Made by a program: the position numbers and the translations under genes. 64,000 bases of DNA. Source: Azospirillum sp. TSH64. GTDB lineage: Bacteria > Pseudomonadota > Alphaproteobacteria > Azospirillales > Azospirillaceae. Positions 26,370 through 35,556 of the stretch are shown piece by piece. The stretch's first letter is position 1; each line of letters opens with the position of its first letter. Where the stretch lies: positions 1,362,568 to 1,426,567 of the forward strand of contig NZ_LGQW01000015.1 of assembly GCF_003116035.1 (NCBI RefSeq), given 5' to 3'. The notes beneath the pieces were generated by a model, which worked only from the letters and a program-made list of their open reading frames with translations, searched no databases and was not told the DNA's origin.

Positions 26370-28085
26370 ATGGCCTATGCGGCTTCGACATCGGACGCCG
26401 TCCGACCGATGACGGGCGAGGAGAAGAAAGTCATCTTCGCGTCCTCGCTCGGGACCGTCTTCGAGTGGTATGATTTCTATCTTTACGGATCGCTCAGCGC
26501 GGTGATCGCCGCGCAGTTCTTCTCCGGCGTCAACCCGACCGCAGGCTTCATCTTCGCGCTGATGGCGTTCGCCGCAGGCTTCGCGGTCCGTCCCTTCGGC
26601 GCCCTGGTCTTCGGCCGCCTCGGCGACATGATCGGCCGCAAATACACCTTCCTGGTCACCATCCTGATCATGGGCCTGTCGACCTTCATCGTCGGCATCC
26701 TGCCCAACTACGCCTCCATCGGCATCGCCGCCCCGATCATCCTGATCGGGCTGCGCCTGCTGCAGGGGCTGGCGCTCGGCGGCGAGTATGGCGGTGCCGC
26801 GACCTATGTCGCCGAGCATGCGCCGCACGGCCGCCGCGGCAACTACACCTCCTGGATCCAGACCACCGCGACGCTCGGCCTGTTCCTGTCGCTGCTCATC
26901 ATCCTGGGCTGCCGCGTCGCCATGTCGCCGGAGGACTTCAATGCCTGGGGCTGGCGCATCCCGTTCCTGATCTCCATCGTGCTGCTCGGCATCTCGGTGT
27001 GGATCCGGCTGATGCTGAACGAGTCGCCCGCCTTCAAGAAGATGAAGGAGGAAGGCAAGCATTCCAAGGCGCCGCTGACCGAATCCTTCGGCGAGTGGAA
27101 GAACCTGAAGATCGTCCTGCTCGCCCTGTTCGGCCTCGTCGCCGGCCAGGCGGTGGTCTGGTACACTGGCCAGTTCTATGCCCTGTTCTTCCTGACCCAG
27201 ACGCTGAAGGTCGATGCCCAGGCGGCCAACCTGATGATCGCGGCGGCCCTGCTGATCGGCACTCCCTTCTTCGTGATCTTCGGCACGCTGGCCGACCGGA
27301 TCGGCCGCAAGCCGATCATCATGGCCGGGCTGCTTCTCGCCTGCCTGACCTATTTCCCGCTGTTCAAGGGCATCACCCACTACGCCAACCCGGCGCTCGA
27401 GGAGGCCATCGCCACCGCGCCGGTCGTGGTCCTCGCAGATCCCAACGAGTGCTCGTTCCAGTTCAACCCGGTCGGCACCAGCCAGTTCACCAGCTCCTGC
27501 GACATTGCCAAGAGCGCCCTGGTGAGGCGCGGCATTCCCTACACCAATGAGGTGGCGCCTGCCGGTACGGTGGCGTCGATCAAGGTCGGCAGCACGGTCA
27601 TCCCGAGCTATACGGCCGTGCCGCAGGCCAACACCACCGTGTCGCTGAGCCACGGCCCGGCCACCGCCGCCACCCCGACCGACGCCAAGGCCGCCGGTGC
27701 CGCCTTCGACAAGGGTCTCGGCGATGCGCTGAAGACCGCCAACTATCCGGCCAAGGCCGATCCGGCCCGCATCGACACGGTGATGGTCATCGCCCTGCTG
27801 ACGGTGCTGGTCCTCTACGTGACGATGGTCTACGGCCCGATCGCCGCGATGCTGGTGGAGATGTTCCCGACCCGCATCCGCTACACCTCGATGTCGCTGC
27901 CCTACCACATCGGCAACGGCTGGTTCGGCGGCTTCCTGCCGACCACCTCCTTCGCCATCGTGGCGGCCACCGGCGACATCTACTCCGGCCTCTGGTACCC
28001 GATCATCATCGCCGCGGCGACCCTGGTGATCGGCCTGCTGTTCGTCCGCGAAACCAAGGACGTGGACATCTACCAGCACGACTGA
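26370..28085 (+). CDS. MFS transporter of the metabolite:H+ symporter (MHS) type with a large loop insertion
   Basis: A 571-residue permease with 12 predicted helices. MHS hallmarks are SSLGTVFEWYDFYLYGSL in helix 1, GRLGDMIGRK between helices 2 and 3, GLALGGEYGGAATYVAEHAP and LADRIGRKP. Relatives move organic acids such as citrate, ketoglutarate, shikimate or proline with protons. Residues of about 335-465 form a 130-residue hydrophilic insertion with two Cys (DPNECSF and TSSCDIA). Both fall outside helices, so the insertion probably faces the periplasm. ATG 26370 is chosen because GGGAGG lies ten bases before it; a GTG ten codons earlier is weaker. The substrate is unknown. Confidence 0.85.
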   Translation: MAYAASTSDAVRPMTGEEKKVIFASSLGTVFEWYDFYLYGSLSAVIAAQFFSGVNPTAGFIFALMAFAAGFAVRPFGALVFGRLGDMIGRKYTFLVTILIMGLSTFIVGILPNYASIGIAAPIILIGLRLLQGLALGGEYGGAATYVAEHAPHGRRGNYTSWIQTTATLGLFLSLLIILGCRVAMSPEDFNAWGWRIPFLISIVLLGISVWIRLMLNESPAFKKMKEEGKHSKAPLTESFGEWKNLKIVLLALFGLVAGQAVVWYTGQFYALFFLTQTLKVDAQAANLMIAAALLIGTPFFVIFGTLADRIGRKPIIMAGLLLACLTYFPLFKGITHYANPALEEAIATAPVVVLADPNECSFQFNPVGTSQFTSSCDIAKSALVRRGIPYTNEVAPAGTVASIKVGSTVIPSYTAVPQANTTVSLSHGPATAATPTDAKAAGAAFDKGLGDALKTANYPAKADPARIDTVMVIALLTVLVLYVTMVYGPIAAMLVEMFPTRIRYTSMSLPYHIGNGWFGGFLPTTSFAIVAATGDIYSGLWYPIIIAAATLVIGLLFVRETKDVDIYQHD

Positions 28086-28113
28086 CCGCGGCCGCATCGA
28101 CGCCTGACAAGAA

Positions 28114-28146
28114 AAACGGGCGGAGGGGATGACCCTCCGCCCGTTT
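28114..28146. terminator. Bidirectional terminator after the MHS transporter
   Basis: AAACGGGCGGAGGG (28114-28127) pairs with CCCTCCGCCCGTTT (28133-28146) around a five-base loop. A-run and T-run flanks make it work for both convergent genes. Confidence 0.9.
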
Positions 28147-28174
28147 GCCGTTGAGAGCGCCTGCCCGCTCGCCG

Positions 28175-29359
28175 TCAGGCGATGGTCAGCGTCGCGTTGC
28201 GCTGGGCCGCGTCGTCCAGGGCGAAGGCAGCACCGGCGGCGGGGGCAAGCGGAAAGGCGACGCGGCCTTCCTCATAGCCCTCGGCGACATAGTGGGCGGT
28301 CGCCGCCTGCAGGTCGCTGCCGAAGGCCGCCTGCAGATCCGGGTAGCGCGCCAGATAGGACTGCGCGTCGAAGCCCAGGCTCCGCCCCTCGGTCCGGCCG
28401 ATGGTGGCGTAATGCAGCGCCGCCGCCGTCGGGTCGTTGCCGAAGGCCTGGATCAGGTCGGGATTGGCGGCCAGATAGGACTCCGCATCGAAATCGAACC
28501 GGCGATTTTCGTTGCGGCCGGTCTCGATGTAATGGCGGGTGGCATCGGCCGTGTTGGTGCCGAAGGCCGCGGCCAGATCGGGGTTGTCGGCCAGATAACC
28601 AGCGGCGTTGAAGGTCAGCGACCGCCCCTCGCTCCAGCCGAAGGAGCGGTAATGGTCGAAGGCGGCCTCGCTGTCCATCCCATAGGCGGCGGCAAGGTCC
28701 GGATTGGCGGCGAGATAGGACAGGCCGTCGAACACCGGGGCCGAGGCGCCGGCCACCGTCTGGTCGGTGTACTGGATGAACTCGACGTTGGTCAGCCGGT
28801 CATAGCCGTTGGCGTCGATCACATAGATCTCGCCATTATATTTGACGGCACCGCTGTCGGCCAGCGAAGCGTGGCGGACGACCGTGTCGTTGCTGCCGTC
28901 ACCGCCATCGATGACATTGACGCCGCTGCCGCCATCCAGCAGGTCGTCGCCCATGCCGCCCTTGATGGTGTCGTCGCCGGCATAGCCGCGCAGCGTGTCG
29001 TTGAGGTTCGACCCGGACAGGCTGTCATTGCCTCCCAGCAGGGCGGCGCGGATCGCCTCCGGGCTGGTGCCGGCGCTCGCCCAGTTCAGAGCCGTCGCCA
29101 CCGGCAGGTTCAGATCCGACACCGCCACGTCGAGAACGCCATTGCTCGCGTTGGTGACGCTGGTGATGGTGCCCCCGGTCAGGGCCTTGGTGAGGGGATC
29201 GTAGGTGAAATTGCCGCGCAAATCGGTGAACCGGTTGCCGGGATAGGTGATGACGAGCTGGTCGGGCGTGGCACCGGTGATCGTGCCGCCCTGGATGTTC
29301 GTCACATCAAGCGCGTCGGTGTTGAGGCTGGACTGGGAACCGGCGCTGACCGAAACCAT
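28175..29359 (-). CDS. Probable type I-secreted RTX protein with four YLAxNPDL repeats
   Basis: A 394-residue acidic protein with no signal peptide. Residues 1-105 are Thr/Asn-rich. Calcium-binding RTX nonapeptides follow (GGNDSLSGS, GYAGDDTIKGG, GDDLLDGGSG) at about 108-140. From about 208 to 370 come four units of about 40 residues with the core YLAxNPDLxxAFG...HYxxxGxxEGR. The C-terminus ends in a short hydrophobic ATLTIA, as in type I secretion substrates. Such YLA-NPDL units recur in secreted proteins of alphaproteobacteria; their role is not known to me, perhaps surface binding. No HlyB/HlyD genes lie nearby. ATG 29359 has AAGGAGAG before it. Confidence 0.75.
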   Translation of the reverse strand: MVSVSAGSQSSLNTDALDVTNIQGGTITGATPDQLVITYPGNRFTDLRGNFTYDPLTKALTGGTITSVTNASNGVLDVAVSDLNLPVATALNWASAGTSPEAIRAALLGGNDSLSGSNLNDTLRGYAGDDTIKGGMGDDLLDGGSGVNVIDGGDGSNDTVVRHASLADSGAVKYNGEIYVIDANGYDRLTNVEFIQYTDQTVAGASAPVFDGLSYLAANPDLAAAYGMDSEAAFDHYRSFGWSEGRSLTFNAAGYLADNPDLAAAFGTNTADATRHYIETGRNENRRFDFDAESYLAANPDLIQAFGNDPTAAALHYATIGRTEGRSLGFDAQSYLARYPDLQAAFGSDLQAATAHYVAEGYEEGRVAFPLAPAAGAAFALDDAAQRNATLTIA

Positions 29360-29621
29360 TCGGACTCTCCTTCACCTTTTCGTGTTCGACCAAAGGCTTT
29401 GCAGCCTTGCAGGAAGAACACCAAAGGAAAGGAAATGTCCCGACGGGGGCGGGCGGGCGGTCGGGCGGCTCCCTTTGCTCCCCGCTCCACCGGCCGCATC
29501 CTTTTGCGTCCCGCCAAAAGTGGAAAGCGGATGCAGATTGCAAGCGCGGCGACAATGACGGGTTTGTGATAGGCTGTTGCCCGCAGGGAGCGAAAATCAA
29601 AAACCGGAGGCGCAAAGCCCC

Positions 29622-32600
29622 ATGGAAAGCTGGTTCATCCTGGCCGCGTCGCTGGCCTATCTGCTGTCGCTGTTCGCCATCGCGTGGTACGGCGACCGAA
29701 CCGGCACCCATGGCAGCGAGCGGCGCACACCCTGGCTCTATGCCCTAAGTTTCGGCGTCTACTGCACCTCCTGGACCTTCTATGGTGCGGTCGGGCGGGC
29801 GGCGACCGGCGGCTTCTACTTCCTGCCCATCTATATCGGACCCATCCTGATGATCGGGCTGGGCTGGCCGGTGCTGGCCCGCATCGTCCGGGTGGCGAAG
29901 TCGGAAAACGTCGTCTCGATCTCGGACTTCCTGTCGGCGCGCTATGGCAAGAGCCGCAGCCTGGCGGCACTCGTCACCGTCGCCGCGGTGATCGGGCTGC
30001 TGCCCTACATCGCCCTGCAATTGAAGGCGATCAGCGTCAGCTTCGAGATCCTGGCCGGGGCGTCACTGGGCGCCGACCTCAGCCAGATGCCGGGCGGGAC
30101 GGCGCTGATGGCGGCGCTGCTGATGGCGGCCTTCGCCATCCTGTTCGGCGTGCGCAGCGTGTCGGCCAACGAACATCACCGCGGCCTGATGATGGCAATC
30201 GCCGCGGAATCGGTGGTGAAGCTGGCCGCGGCGCTGGGCGTGGGCGGGGCCATCGCCTTTTCCGTCTTCGGCGACCCGGCGACCTTCTTCGATGCCGCCG
30301 TCCGCCACCCGGGCTTTCTGGAGCTGATCCGGATGGACAGCATCGGCACCGACTGGTGGGTGGCCTGCCTGCTGTCGGGGCTGGCGATCCTGTGCCTGCC
30401 GCGCCAGTTCCACGTTGCGGTGGTGGAGAATACCCATGGCGGCGACGTGCGGTCGTCGGCGAAGCTGTTCCCGGCCTATCTGGTCGCCATCAACGTCTTC
30501 GTCCTGCCGGTGGCGCTGGCCGGGCTGATGCTGTTCCCGGACGGAACGACGAATGCCGACACCTTCATGGTGTCCATCCCTTTGAGCCAGGGCTGGCCAT
30601 GGTTGGCGCTGGCCGCCTTCATCGGCGGACTGTCGGCCGCCACCAGCATGATCCTGGTGGAGATGGTAGCGCTCAGCACCATGATCTGCAACGACGTCGC
30701 CGTCCCGCTGCTGATGGCGCTGCGCCCGGACGACCGGCGGCTGCGCGACGATCCCGCGGGGATCCTGCTGCTGGTGCGGCGGTCGGCGGTGATCGTGCTG
30801 GTTCTGCTGTCCTACGGCTGCTACCGGCTGATCGGCCCGGCCTTTCCGCTGGCGACCATCGGGATGATGAGTTTCACCGCGGTGGCGCAGTTCGCCCCGG
30901 CATTGCTGGGCGGGCTGATCTGGAGCCGCGCCAGCCGCAGCGGCGCCTTCGCCGGCATCTGCGCCGGATTCGTCGGCTGGGCCTACACCATGCTGCTGCC
31001 GTCCTTCGCCGATGCCGGATGGCTGGCCTCCAGCGCCTTGCGCGAGGGCCCCTTCGGCTTGACCGGCCTCAGCCCGGTGGCGCTCGCCGGCATCGCCGGC
31101 ATCGACCCGCTGACCAACGCCGCCCTGTGGAGCCTGGGGCCGAACCTCCTGCTGTTCGTCGTGGTCTCGCTGCTGACCCGTCCGTCGACTCTGGAGCGCC
31201 AGCAGGCCGCCCGCTTCATGAGCCTGCGCCGCGCCTCCGATGGCGAGCCGCATGGGCCGCGCGGCGCCACGCTGGCCGACCTGCACGATCTGGCACTGCG
31301 CTATGTCGGGCAGTCGCGCGCCGATGCCGCGTTCCGCCGCTTCACCGGCGTGGCAGACGGCGATTTGCGCACAGCACTGCTGATGCGCACCGATGGCGAG
31401 GCGATTCAGCTGACCGAGCGTCTGCTCGCCGGCGCCGTCGGGTCGGCATCGGCCCGCGTCGTGGTGGCTGGGCTGCTGTCCGACCGCCGGCTGTCGCGCA
31501 CCGATGCGCGCTCGATCATCGACGAAGCCTCACGCGCCATCCTGAAGCAGCACGAGCTGCTCCGCGCCACCGTGGAGAATGTGCCCCAGGGCATCGCCGT
31601 GTTCGACGAGGACTGGCGCGTCGCCACCTGGAACAACCAGTTCGTCGTCCTCCTGGAACTGCCGGACGGCTTCGTCCAGGTCGGCACCTCGTTGCAGGAC
31701 ATCGTCGGACTGATCGCCCGGCGCGGTGAATATGGCCGCAACGGCGAGATCGAGACCCTGCTGGAGCGCCGGTCCGATCCGCGCCGCCGCAACAGGCCCG
31801 ACGTCTATGAGCGGGTGCGGCCCGACGGCACGGTGCTGGAGATCGCCACCAACCCGATGCCGGGGCAGAGGCCCGGCGGACGGCCCGGCGGCGGCTTCGT
31901 CGCCGTCTACACCGACGTCACCGAACGCCACCGCGCCGCCGCCGCCCTGCGCGAAGCCAACGAAACGCTGGAACGCCGCATCGAGGAACGAACCCACGCC
32001 CTGTCGGAAGCGAAGGCGGAGGCCGAGCGTGCCAACCGCGGCAAGACCCGCTTCCTGGCCGCCGCCAGCCACGACCTGTTGCAACCTCTGCACGCCGCCC
32101 GGCTGTTCCTGTCGGCCCTGTCCGAACGCAACGGCGACAGTGCCATCCGCCAGATCGACGCCTCGCTGCGGTCGGTGGAAACGATCCTGGGCGATCTGCT
32201 GGACGTGTCGAAGATCGACAGCGGCGTTGTGAAGCCGAACCCGGTGCCGATGCGGATCGAGGAACTGCTGAAGCCGCTTGGCGAGGAATTCACCGTGCTG
32301 GCCAGCCGCCACGGGCTGGGGCTGCGGGTGGTCGACTGCTCCGCCATAGTCCACAGCGACCCGACGCTGCTACGGCGAATTCTTCAGAACTACCTCGCCA
32401 ACGCGGTGCGCTACACCCGCACCGGCCGCATCCTGCTGGGCTGCCGGCGGCGGGGGAGTTTCCTGTCCATCGAGGTGTGGGACACCGGGCCCGGCATCCC
32501 CGAACACAAGGTGCCGGAAATCTTCATGGAGTTCCGCCAGCTCGACAACGACAGCGACGATCGGGGCGACCGCGGCAAGGGGCTGGGGCTGGGCCTCGCC

Positions 32601-33134
32601 ATCGTCGAGCGACTGGCCGGCATCCTCGGCCACACGGTGCAGGTACGCTCCAAGGTCGGGCGGGGCAGCGCCTTCTCCGTGCTGGTGCCGCTGACCGACG
32701 AGCCGGTCGCCGCCCGTGCCGTCGTGGTCCGCCCGCGCGGCCGCGACCTGCGCGGCGTGCTGGTCCTTTGCCTGGAGAACGAGCCGGCCATCGCCCGCGC
32801 CACCGAGGATCTTTTGTCCAGCTGGTCCTGCCGCGTCGTCACCGCCGTCGCCCCCGACCTTGCGCTGGCGAAGCTGGAGGGGCGGACGCCGGACGTGATC
32901 CTGACCGACTACCACCTCGACCGCAGCCTGACCGGCGTGGAGGCTTTGCGGACCCTGCGCGCCTCGCTGGGCAGCGACATCCCGGCCGCCGTCGTCACCG
33001 CCGACCGCGACGCCGCCGTGCGCGAGGACATCGAGACGGCCGGCTGCCGGCTGCTGTACAAGCCGGTGCGTCCGGGCGCGCTGCGGGCATTGCTGGGCCA
33101 GCTGCTCGCCGAAAGGCAGCGGATGGCCGGTTAG
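29622..33134 (+). CDS. Hybrid histidine kinase with N-terminal sodium/solute symporter domain (CrbS/MxtR/CbrA-like)
   Basis: A 1170-residue hybrid. Residues 1 to about 520 form a sodium/solute symporter (SSS) domain with about 13 helices. A PAS domain (about 655-775) and a coiled coil follow, then HisKA with the acceptor in ASHDLLQPLHAARL (about 816), the ATPase (GKGLGLGLAIVERL), and a receiver at about 1043-1160 with the acceptor in DVILTDYHLDRS. The same layout occurs in CrbS/MxtR, sensors of the acetate switch that work with a LuxR-type regulator, and in CbrA. A matching regulator lies at 35557-36207, beyond mosBA. ATG 29622 is chosen (CCGGAGG eleven bases upstream). The signal is unknown; acetate or carbon status is inference. 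Confidence 0.88.
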   Translation: MESWFILAASLAYLLSLFAIAWYGDRTGTHGSERRTPWLYALSFGVYCTSWTFYGAVGRAATGGFYFLPIYIGPILMIGLGWPVLARIVRVAKSENVVSISDFLSARYGKSRSLAALVTVAAVIGLLPYIALQLKAISVSFEILAGASLGADLSQMPGGTALMAALLMAAFAILFGVRSVSANEHHRGLMMAIAAESVVKLAAALGVGGAIAFSVFGDPATFFDAAVRHPGFLELIRMDSIGTDWWVACLLSGLAILCLPRQFHVAVVENTHGGDVRSSAKLFPAYLVAINVFVLPVALAGLMLFPDGTTNADTFMVSIPLSQGWPWLALAAFIGGLSAATSMILVEMVALSTMICNDVAVPLLMALRPDDRRLRDDPAGILLLVRRSAVIVLVLLSYGCYRLIGPAFPLATIGMMSFTAVAQFAPALLGGLIWSRASRSGAFAGICAGFVGWAYTMLLPSFADAGWLASSALREGPFGLTGLSPVALAGIAGIDPLTNAALWSLGPNLLLFVVVSLLTRPSTLERQQAARFMSLRRASDGEPHGPRGATLADLHDLALRYVGQSRADAAFRRFTGVADGDLRTALLMRTDGEAIQLTERLLAGAVGSASARVVVAGLLSDRRLSRTDARSIIDEASRAILKQHELLRATVENVPQGIAVFDEDWRVATWNNQFVVLLELPDGFVQVGTSLQDIVGLIARRGEYGRNGEIETLLERRSDPRRRNRPDVYERVRPDGTVLEIATNPMPGQRPGGRPGGGFVAVYTDVTERHRAAAALREANETLERRIEERTHALSEAKAEAERANRGKTRFLAAASHDLLQPLHAARLFLSALSERNGDSAIRQIDASLRSVETILGDLLDVSKIDSGVVKPNPVPMRIEELLKPLGEEFTVLASRHGLGLRVVDCSAIVHSDPTLLRRILQNYLANAVRYTRTGRILLGCRRRGSFLSIEVWDTGPGIPEHKVPEIFMEFRQLDNDSDDRGDRGKGLGLGLAIVERLAGILGHTVQVRSKVGRGSAFSVLVPLTDEPVAARAVVVRPRGRDLRGVLVLCLENEPAIARATEDLLSSWSCRVVTAVAPDLALAKLEGRTPDVILTDYHLDRSLTGVEALRTLRASLGSDIPAAVVTADRDAAVREDIETAGCRLLYKPVRPGALRALLGQLLAERQRMAG

Positions 33135-33301
33135 CCGCACCGAAATTAAACCGCATAGAAATTGAGATTATTGACGGTTGAGACGCGGAGCCATACGGTT
33201 CCGGGGCATCGACCGTCACGGCCAGCCTTGGAGCTTCCGGTCAACGGACTCCACGATCCGAACAGGCCCCGTCAGGCAGGATGCGAATACTGGGGAGGCG
33301 C

Positions 33302-33346
33302 TTTGCGGCTTCGTCCGGAACCGTCGGGAGGAAAAGGTTCCGCAAA
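33302..33346 (+). promoter_or_regulatory. Leader segment before mosB with two exclusive stems
   Basis: TTTGCGG (33302-33308) can pair with CCGCAAA (33340-33346). CGGAACC (33316-33322) can instead pair with GGTTCCG (33336-33342). The two right arms overlap, so only one stem can form at a time, as in attenuators or riboswitches. The segment lies 68 bases before mosB. It does not match a known molybdenum-cofactor motif that I can recognise. Function is inference. Confidence 0.35.
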
Positions 33347-33413
33347 AGGACGCAGCGGCGGCGCCGACGACATGTATTGACGTGCAATGACGGAACGAAA
33401 GGATTGCCCTTCC

Positions 33414-34253
33414 ATGGTGAATCCCACGGCGGCAAATTCCACGACACATTCGACTGCGGAACTTGAGGCGCTGCTGATGCAGCGCCCGCTGACCGATGCC
33501 GAGCTTCAGGCGACGGCGGAAGCGGCGGCGAATTTCCGCATCCTCCCCGATGCCACGGTGATCAAGATCGGTGGACAGAGCGTCATCGACCGCGGCCGGT
33601 CGGCGGTCTACCCGCTGGTGGACGAGATCGCGGCGGCGCGCAAGGCCCATAAGCTGCTGATCGGTACCGGCGCCGGCACCCGCGCCCGGCATCTCTATTC
33701 CATCGCCGCCGGCCTCGGCCTGCCGGCGGGCGTGCTGTCGCAGCTCGGCGCCTCGGTCGCCGACCAGAACGCCGCCATGCTGGGGCAGCTCCTCGCCAAG
33801 CACGGCGTCTCTGCCGTGGACGGCGCCGGCCTGTCCGTGGTCCCGCTCTATCTGGCGGAGGTGAACGCGGTGGTCTTCAGCGGCATGCCACCCTACACGC
33901 TGTGGATGCGTCCTCCGGCCAACGGCGTCATCCCGCCCTACCGTACCGACGCCGGCTGCTTCCTGGTCGCCGAACAGTTCGGCTGCAAGCGGATGATCTA
34001 TGTGAAGGACGAGAACGGGCTCTACACCGCCAACCCGAAGACGTCCAAGGATGCGACCTTCATTCCGAAGATTTCGGTCGAGGAGATGAAGGCGAAGGGG
34101 CTTCAGGACTCGATCCTGGAGTTCCCGGTGCTCGACCTGCTGAAGGCCGCGCGCCATGTCCGCGAGGTGCAGATCGTCAATGGTCTGGTCCCCGGCAACC
34201 TGACCCGCGCACTCGCCGGCGAGCATGTCGGCACCATCATCACCGCGAGCTGA
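33414..34253 (+). CDS. mosB: Molybdenum storage protein subunit beta
   Basis: A 279-residue protein of the amino-acid/UMP-kinase fold. It matches the MosB subunit of Azotobacter over nearly its whole length: the N-terminal region [16 protein letters not shown], then [60 protein letters not shown] and the C-terminal [15 protein letters not shown]. MosA and MosB form a heterohexamer that stores polyoxomolybdate clusters in an ATP-dependent way in the cytoplasm, feeding nitrogenase. ATG 33414 is chosen (AAAGGA ten bases upstream); an in-frame ATG at 33387 would add nine residues. mosA follows after 11 bases. Confidence 0.95.
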   Translation: MVNPTAANSTTHSTAELEALLMQRPLTDAELQATAEAAANFRILPDATVIKIGGQSVIDRGRSAVYPLVDEIAAARKAHKLLIGTGAGTRARHLYSIAAGLGLPAGVLSQLGASVADQNAAMLGQLLAKHGVSAVDGAGLSVVPLYLAEVNAVVFSGMPPYTLWMRPPANGVIPPYRTDAGCFLVAEQFGCKRMIYVKDENGLYTANPKTSKDATFIPKISVEEMKAKGLQDSILEFPVLDLLKAARHVREVQIVNGLVPGNLTRALAGEHVGTIITAS

Positions 34254-34264
34254 GGAGCCGGGAC

Positions 34265-35098
34265 ATGTCCGAGACCATCAACACCATCAAGCATGTGGCC
34301 TCGCCGCTCGCGCGGCAGACCCTTCTCAACGACGACCTGACCCGTCCGGTTGCCGGCGGCCGGCCGATCGCGCTGCTGCCCTGGCTTCATGTCGTGAAGA
34401 TCGGCGGCCGGTCGATCATGGACCGCGGCCGCGACGCGATCCTGCCGGTCGTCGAGGAAATCCGCCGCCTCCTGCCGGAACACCGTCTGCTGATCCTGAC
34501 CGGTGCCGGCATCCGCGCCCGCCATCTCTACAGCGTCGGGCTCGATCTCGGCCTGCCGGTCGGTTCGCTGGCGCCGCTGGCGGCGAGCGAGGCCGGACAG
34601 AATGGCCATATCCTGGCGTCGCTGCTGACACCGGACGGCGTCTCCTATGTGGAGCATCCGACCATCGCCAGCCAGTTGGCCGTCCATCTGTCGGCCGCCC
34701 GCGCGGTGGTGGGCAGTGCCTTCCCGCCCTATCATCATCACGAATTCCCGACCTCGCGCATTCCATCCCACCGGGCCGACACCGGGGCCTTCCTGCTGGC
34801 CGACGCGCTGGGGGTCGCCAGCCTGACCATCGTCGAGGATGTGGACGGCATTTATAGCACCGATCCCAACGGTGCGGACGGTGCAGTGGCCCGTCTATTG
34901 CCGGAGATCACGACCGCCGATCTGGCTGCCCATGACGGTCCCCTGCCGGTGGACCGGGCATTCGTCGAGGTGCTGGCGAACGCCCGCCACATCACCCGCG
35001 TCCAGTTGGTGAATGGCCTAGTTCCGGGACGGCTGACCGCCGCACTGCGCGGCGAGCATGTCGGCACGATAATCCACACTGGCGCCCGCCGGGTTTGA
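34265..35098 (+). CDS. mosA: Molybdenum storage protein subunit alpha
   Basis: A 277-residue partner of MosB with the same kinase-like fold. It matches Azotobacter Mos[14 protein letters not shown] at the N-terminus, [40 protein letters not shown], the His-rich [12 protein letters not shown] next to the cluster-binding pocket, and [20 protein letters not shown] binding and hydrolysis load molybdate into the cage. Known diazotrophs use this to stock molybdenum. GAGGAGCCGGGAC precedes the ATG. It is followed by a hairpin at 35123-35155, so mosB-mosA looks like a two-gene operon. Confidence 0.95.
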   Translation: MSETINTIKHVASPLARQTLLNDDLTRPVAGGRPIALLPWLHVVKIGGRSIMDRGRDAILPVVEEIRRLLPEHRLLILTGAGIRARHLYSVGLDLGLPVGSLAPLAASEAGQNGHILASLLTPDGVSYVEHPTIASQLAVHLSAARAVVGSAFPPYHHHEFPTSRIPSHRADTGAFLLADALGVASLTIVEDVDGIYSTDPNGADGAVARLLPEITTADLAAHDGPLPVDRAFVEVLANARHITRVQLVNGLVPGRLTAALRGEHVGTIIHTGARRV

Positions 35099-35122
35099 CG
35101 GCCAGGAATTGAAACCAGGGCA

Positions 35123-35155
35123 GCGGGCGTACCATCGACGATGCGGTGCGCCCGC
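35123..35155 (+). terminator. Hairpin after mosA
   Basis: GCGGGCGTACC (35123-35133) pairs with GGTGCGCCCGC (35145-35155), one G-T wobble included, and the loop has an inner ATC/GAT pairing. There is no long T-run. It lies between convergent mosA and the DUF4406-like gene. Confidence 0.55.
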
Positions 35156-35189
35156 CTCTAGTTCACCGGAGCACGACGGACAGGAATGG

Positions 35190-35549
35190 TTAGGGCATTG
35201 TTGCGTTGCCAACAGAGTTCAATGGAATGTCATCAAGGCTGCTGTAGACCGGAAGCCCCCGCCTCCGAAAACGCTGCACCTCGGCATCAGCCCCGGCCGA
35301 TGGGCCACCGACCCGCAAGCATGCATCGCAACGCTCGGCCAAGGCCAATGACACTGGCATCATGATTTCGTCATAAGCCGTCTCTCCGGCAACGGCGATG
35401 ATCGGCAAGGCGGCATTCACGCCGATTACTGGAATATGCCCCCGGCGAAAGACTTGAAGAGCCGCCTCATTCAGAACGGTAAGATTTGCAGCGCGCTTCA
35501 GGGTATCGGCACCGTCGGTACTGTACGGACCGGCAACCATGATCAGCAT
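35190..35549 (-). CDS. DUF4406-like small protein, possible nucleoside-deoxyribosyltransferase fold
   Basis: A 119-residue soluble protein. It begins MLIMVAGPYSTDGAD and ends with CLRVGGPSAGADAEVQRFRR followed by GLPVYSSLDDIP. These are the hallmarks of DUF4406-like proteins, related in fold to nucleoside 2-deoxyribosyltransferases; I am fairly sure of the resemblance but not of the activity. It starts seven bases after the stop of the LuxR-type regulator on the same strand, so the two are likely co-transcribed. GC content is a little lower than in its neighbours. Confidence 0.65.
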   Translation of the reverse strand: MLIMVAGPYSTDGADTLKRAANLTVLNEAALQVFRRGHIPVIGVNAALPIIAVAGETAYDEIMMPVSLALAERCDACLRVGGPSAGADAEVQRFRRRGLPVYSSLDDIPLNSVGNATMP

Positions 35550-35556
35550 ATTTTCC

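Noticed and set aside
33292..33306. Possible sigma-54 promoter before mosB (GG-N10-GC at the end of TTTGC)
   Set aside because: Only TTGC and the central GG fit; T, C and C of TGGCAC are missing, so the match is no better than chance.
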